Assembly: GCA_903937225.1 (NCBI GenBank)
Contig: CAIZYO010000201.1
Location: 1-7,315 of the forward strand
DNA from: an uncultured Chloroflexota bacterium
GTDB lineage: Bacteria > Chloroflexota > Limnocylindria > Limnocylindrales > Limnocylindraceae
Direction: 5' to 3'
Length of the DNA stretch: 7,315 nt
Shown here: piece after piece, positions 6,018-7,315 of the stretch
Numbering within the stretch: position 1 is the stretch's first letter
How the letters are laid out: every line of letters begins with the position of its first letter
Notes under the pieces: generated by a model
Told to the model about the DNA's origin: nothing
What the model saw: only the letters and a program-made list of their open reading frames with translations
Databases searched by the model: none
Made by a program: the position numbers and the translations under genes

Positions 6018-7315
6018 GTGGAACCGAAGCGACTTCTTCTCGTTGATGCCTATGGCCTGATCTACCGCGCCTTTCACGCCATCCCTCCGCTGACGAACAG
6101 TCGCGGGATCCTGACCAACGCGGCATTTGGGTTTACAAGCATCCTGCTTCGCGCGATCGCCGACGCAAAGCCAGCGCGCGCCATCGTTGCCTTTGATGCG
6201 CCTGGGGCAACCCACCGCCATGAGCGCTTCCCTGCATACAAGGCGCAGCGGCCCTCCATGCCGGATGAGCTCCGATCACAGGTCCCACTTGTGCGAGACC
6301 TTGTTGCTGCGCTCGGCCTACCGCTGCTCGAGGCGCCTGGATATGAGGCGGACGATGTGATTGGCACGATCGCAGAGCAGGCGCGCGCTGACGGGTGGGA
6401 GGTGATGATCGTCTCTGGTGACCTCGACATGCTTCAGCTCGTCGGACCGAACGTCTCCTTGCTTCACACGGCGAAGGGTGGCGCTGATGCGATGGTGATC
6501 TATGACCCTGCGAAGATCTTTGAGCGATACGGATTGACCCCAGAGCAGATTGTAGATTTCAAGGCGCTGAAGGGGGATAGCTCAGACAACATTCCTGGTG
6601 TCCCTGGAGTGGGGGAGAAGACAGCGGCGAAACTGATTGCAGCATTCGGCACCCTTGAGGCGCTGTATCAGCGGCTTGATGAAGTAGAACCCGTGCGAAT
6701 TCGGGAACTGCTTCGCCAGAATCGGGACGCCGCCTTTGCCGGACAAGGGTTGATGACCATTGACCGTGATGCACCGCTGCAGCTACCTGGCGAGGGGGGC
6801 ACCATCGGTGAGTACGATCGAGACCTTGCGCTTGCACTCTTGCGTGAGCTTGAATTCCGCGCACTTATCGGACGCCTTCCACCACTGCAGGGGGAGGATC
6901 GAGAGACCGCGGCTGAGGCGGTGGCCGCAGCGACTGCAGGTGCAGCAATCCGTGGCGTGAATGAGCGCCCTTCTACGCAGGTCAGCGCACCGCCGCGCGT
7001 GATGAGCGGTGACCTGCAGCTCGGCTTTGACTTCAATGCGGTGAGCGAGGGGAATCGCGCCGCGGGCCAGCGCGGGGACGCGGCGACAGGCGCGGCCCCG
7101 CTTCTCGAAACATCCGCCGACCAGAGCGCACAGATCGAAGCAATCAAGCGCGGTGATCTAGCCGCAGCGGGTGTCCTCCACGTCCAGTCGCCAGAAGATG
7201 CAGCCCGTCTCTTTGGAGCGCTACGGACGCACGGCGTCCTTGCACTTGGTGGAGAGGGGGTTAACCGCCGAGGTCCATCAGGACCGATGGCCCTTGCCAT
7301 CGCTGATGAAGAGGG
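6018..7315 (+). CDS. polA: DNA polymerase I, N-terminal part (5'-nuclease and start of 3'-5' exonuclease-like domain), 3'-truncated by window edge
   Basis: DNA polymerase I removes RNA primers and fills gaps in replication and repair. 432 residues are visible in one open frame from GTG 6018; the polymerase domain is beyond the window. The 5'-nuclease domain (1 to about 290) keeps its metal-binding acids: D10 (LLLVD), D59 (FDAPG), E109, D111 and D112 (YEADDVIG), D134 and D136 (GDLDML), D186 and D189 (GDSSDNIPG), followed by the helix-hairpin-helix GVPGVGEKTA (193-202). An Ala-rich linker (about 295-370) contains QLGFDF at 334-339. The exonuclease-like domain begins around 373; where a proofreading enzyme has DxE the sequence reads G411-G412-E413, so proofreading is probably lost, as in several bacterial Pol I enzymes. 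GTG is chosen because LLLVD must lie within a few residues of the N-terminus and the next in-frame ATG is codon 80. Transcription may come from its own leaderless promoter or from the sigma operon. Confidence 0.96.
   Translation, partial: MEPKRLLLVDAYGLIYRAFHAIPPLTNSRGILTNAAFGFTSILLRAIADAKPARAIVAFDAPGATHRHERFPAYKAQRPSMPDELRSQVPLVRDLVAALGLPLLEAPGYEADDVIGTIAEQARADGWEVMIVSGDLDMLQLVGPNVSLLHTAKGGADAMVIYDPAKIFERYGLTPEQIVDFKALKGDSSDNIPGVPGVGEKTAAKLIAAFGTLEALYQRLDEVEPVRIRELLRQNRDAAFAGQGLMTIDRDAPLQLPGEGGTIGEYDRDLALALLRELEFRALIGRLPPLQGEDRETAAEAVAAATAGAAIRGVNERPSTQVSAPPRVMSGDLQLGFDFNAVSEGNRAAGQRGDAATGAAPLLETSADQSAQIEAIKRGDLAAAGVLHVQSPEDAARLFGALRTHGVLALGGEGVNRRGPSGPMALAIADEE

Overview
The window looks like an ordinary, gene-dense stretch of a high-GC bacterial chromosome (about 60% GC by eye). 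I infer a Chloroflexota-like organism. The basis is the DnaE sequence, where the active-site loop reads CRGSAPGS and the KKK segment reads LGYAVRKKK, forms I associate from memory with Chloroflexota rather than with proteobacteria or Thermus. This was not tested by a search. No IS element, CRISPR array, phage gene or other mobile feature is visible.

Layout. (1) Positions 1-3246, + strand: the C-terminal ~1081 residues of the replicative DNA polymerase III alpha subunit (dnaE), cut by the left edge inside the PHP domain. (2) 3281-4306, +: a UbiA-family membrane prenyltransferase, 34 bp after dnaE. (3) 4336-4778, - strand: two tRNA-Leu genes (CAA, then UAA) followed 30 bp later by a 70-residue helical protein with a good Shine-Dalgarno; the three probably form one tRNA-mRNA transcription unit, convergent with the prenyltransferase. 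(4) 4814-5969, +: an ECF sigma factor overlapped by a gene for a two-pass membrane protein that is probably its anti-sigma factor. (5) 6018-7315, +: the N-terminal 432 residues of DNA polymerase I (polA), starting at GTG and cut by the right edge; it has an intact 5'-nuclease domain and the beginning of what looks like a degenerate 3'-5' exonuclease domain.

How the parts relate. dnaE and polA are housekeeping replication and repair genes. The ECF/anti-sigma pair is a self-contained envelope-signal unit inserted between the tRNA cluster and polA. The three + strand genes that follow intergenic gaps (prenyltransferase, sigma factor, polA) have no convincing Shine-Dalgarno. Each has a weak -10-like hexamer followed by exactly six bases and then the start codon, as expected for leaderless mRNAs. 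The two genes that probably lie inside a transcript (the anti-sigma gene and the 70-residue protein) do have a purine-rich ribosome binding site. This split is the most coherent regulatory pattern in the window.

I found no clearly new multi-gene system. The items most worth a second look are the overlapping divergent promoters between tRNA-Leu and the sigma gene, the cysteine-free candidate anti-sigma factor, the perfect 18-bp palindrome just upstream of polA, the unusual second aspartate motif of the prenyltransferase, and two features of the PolA linker and exonuclease region.
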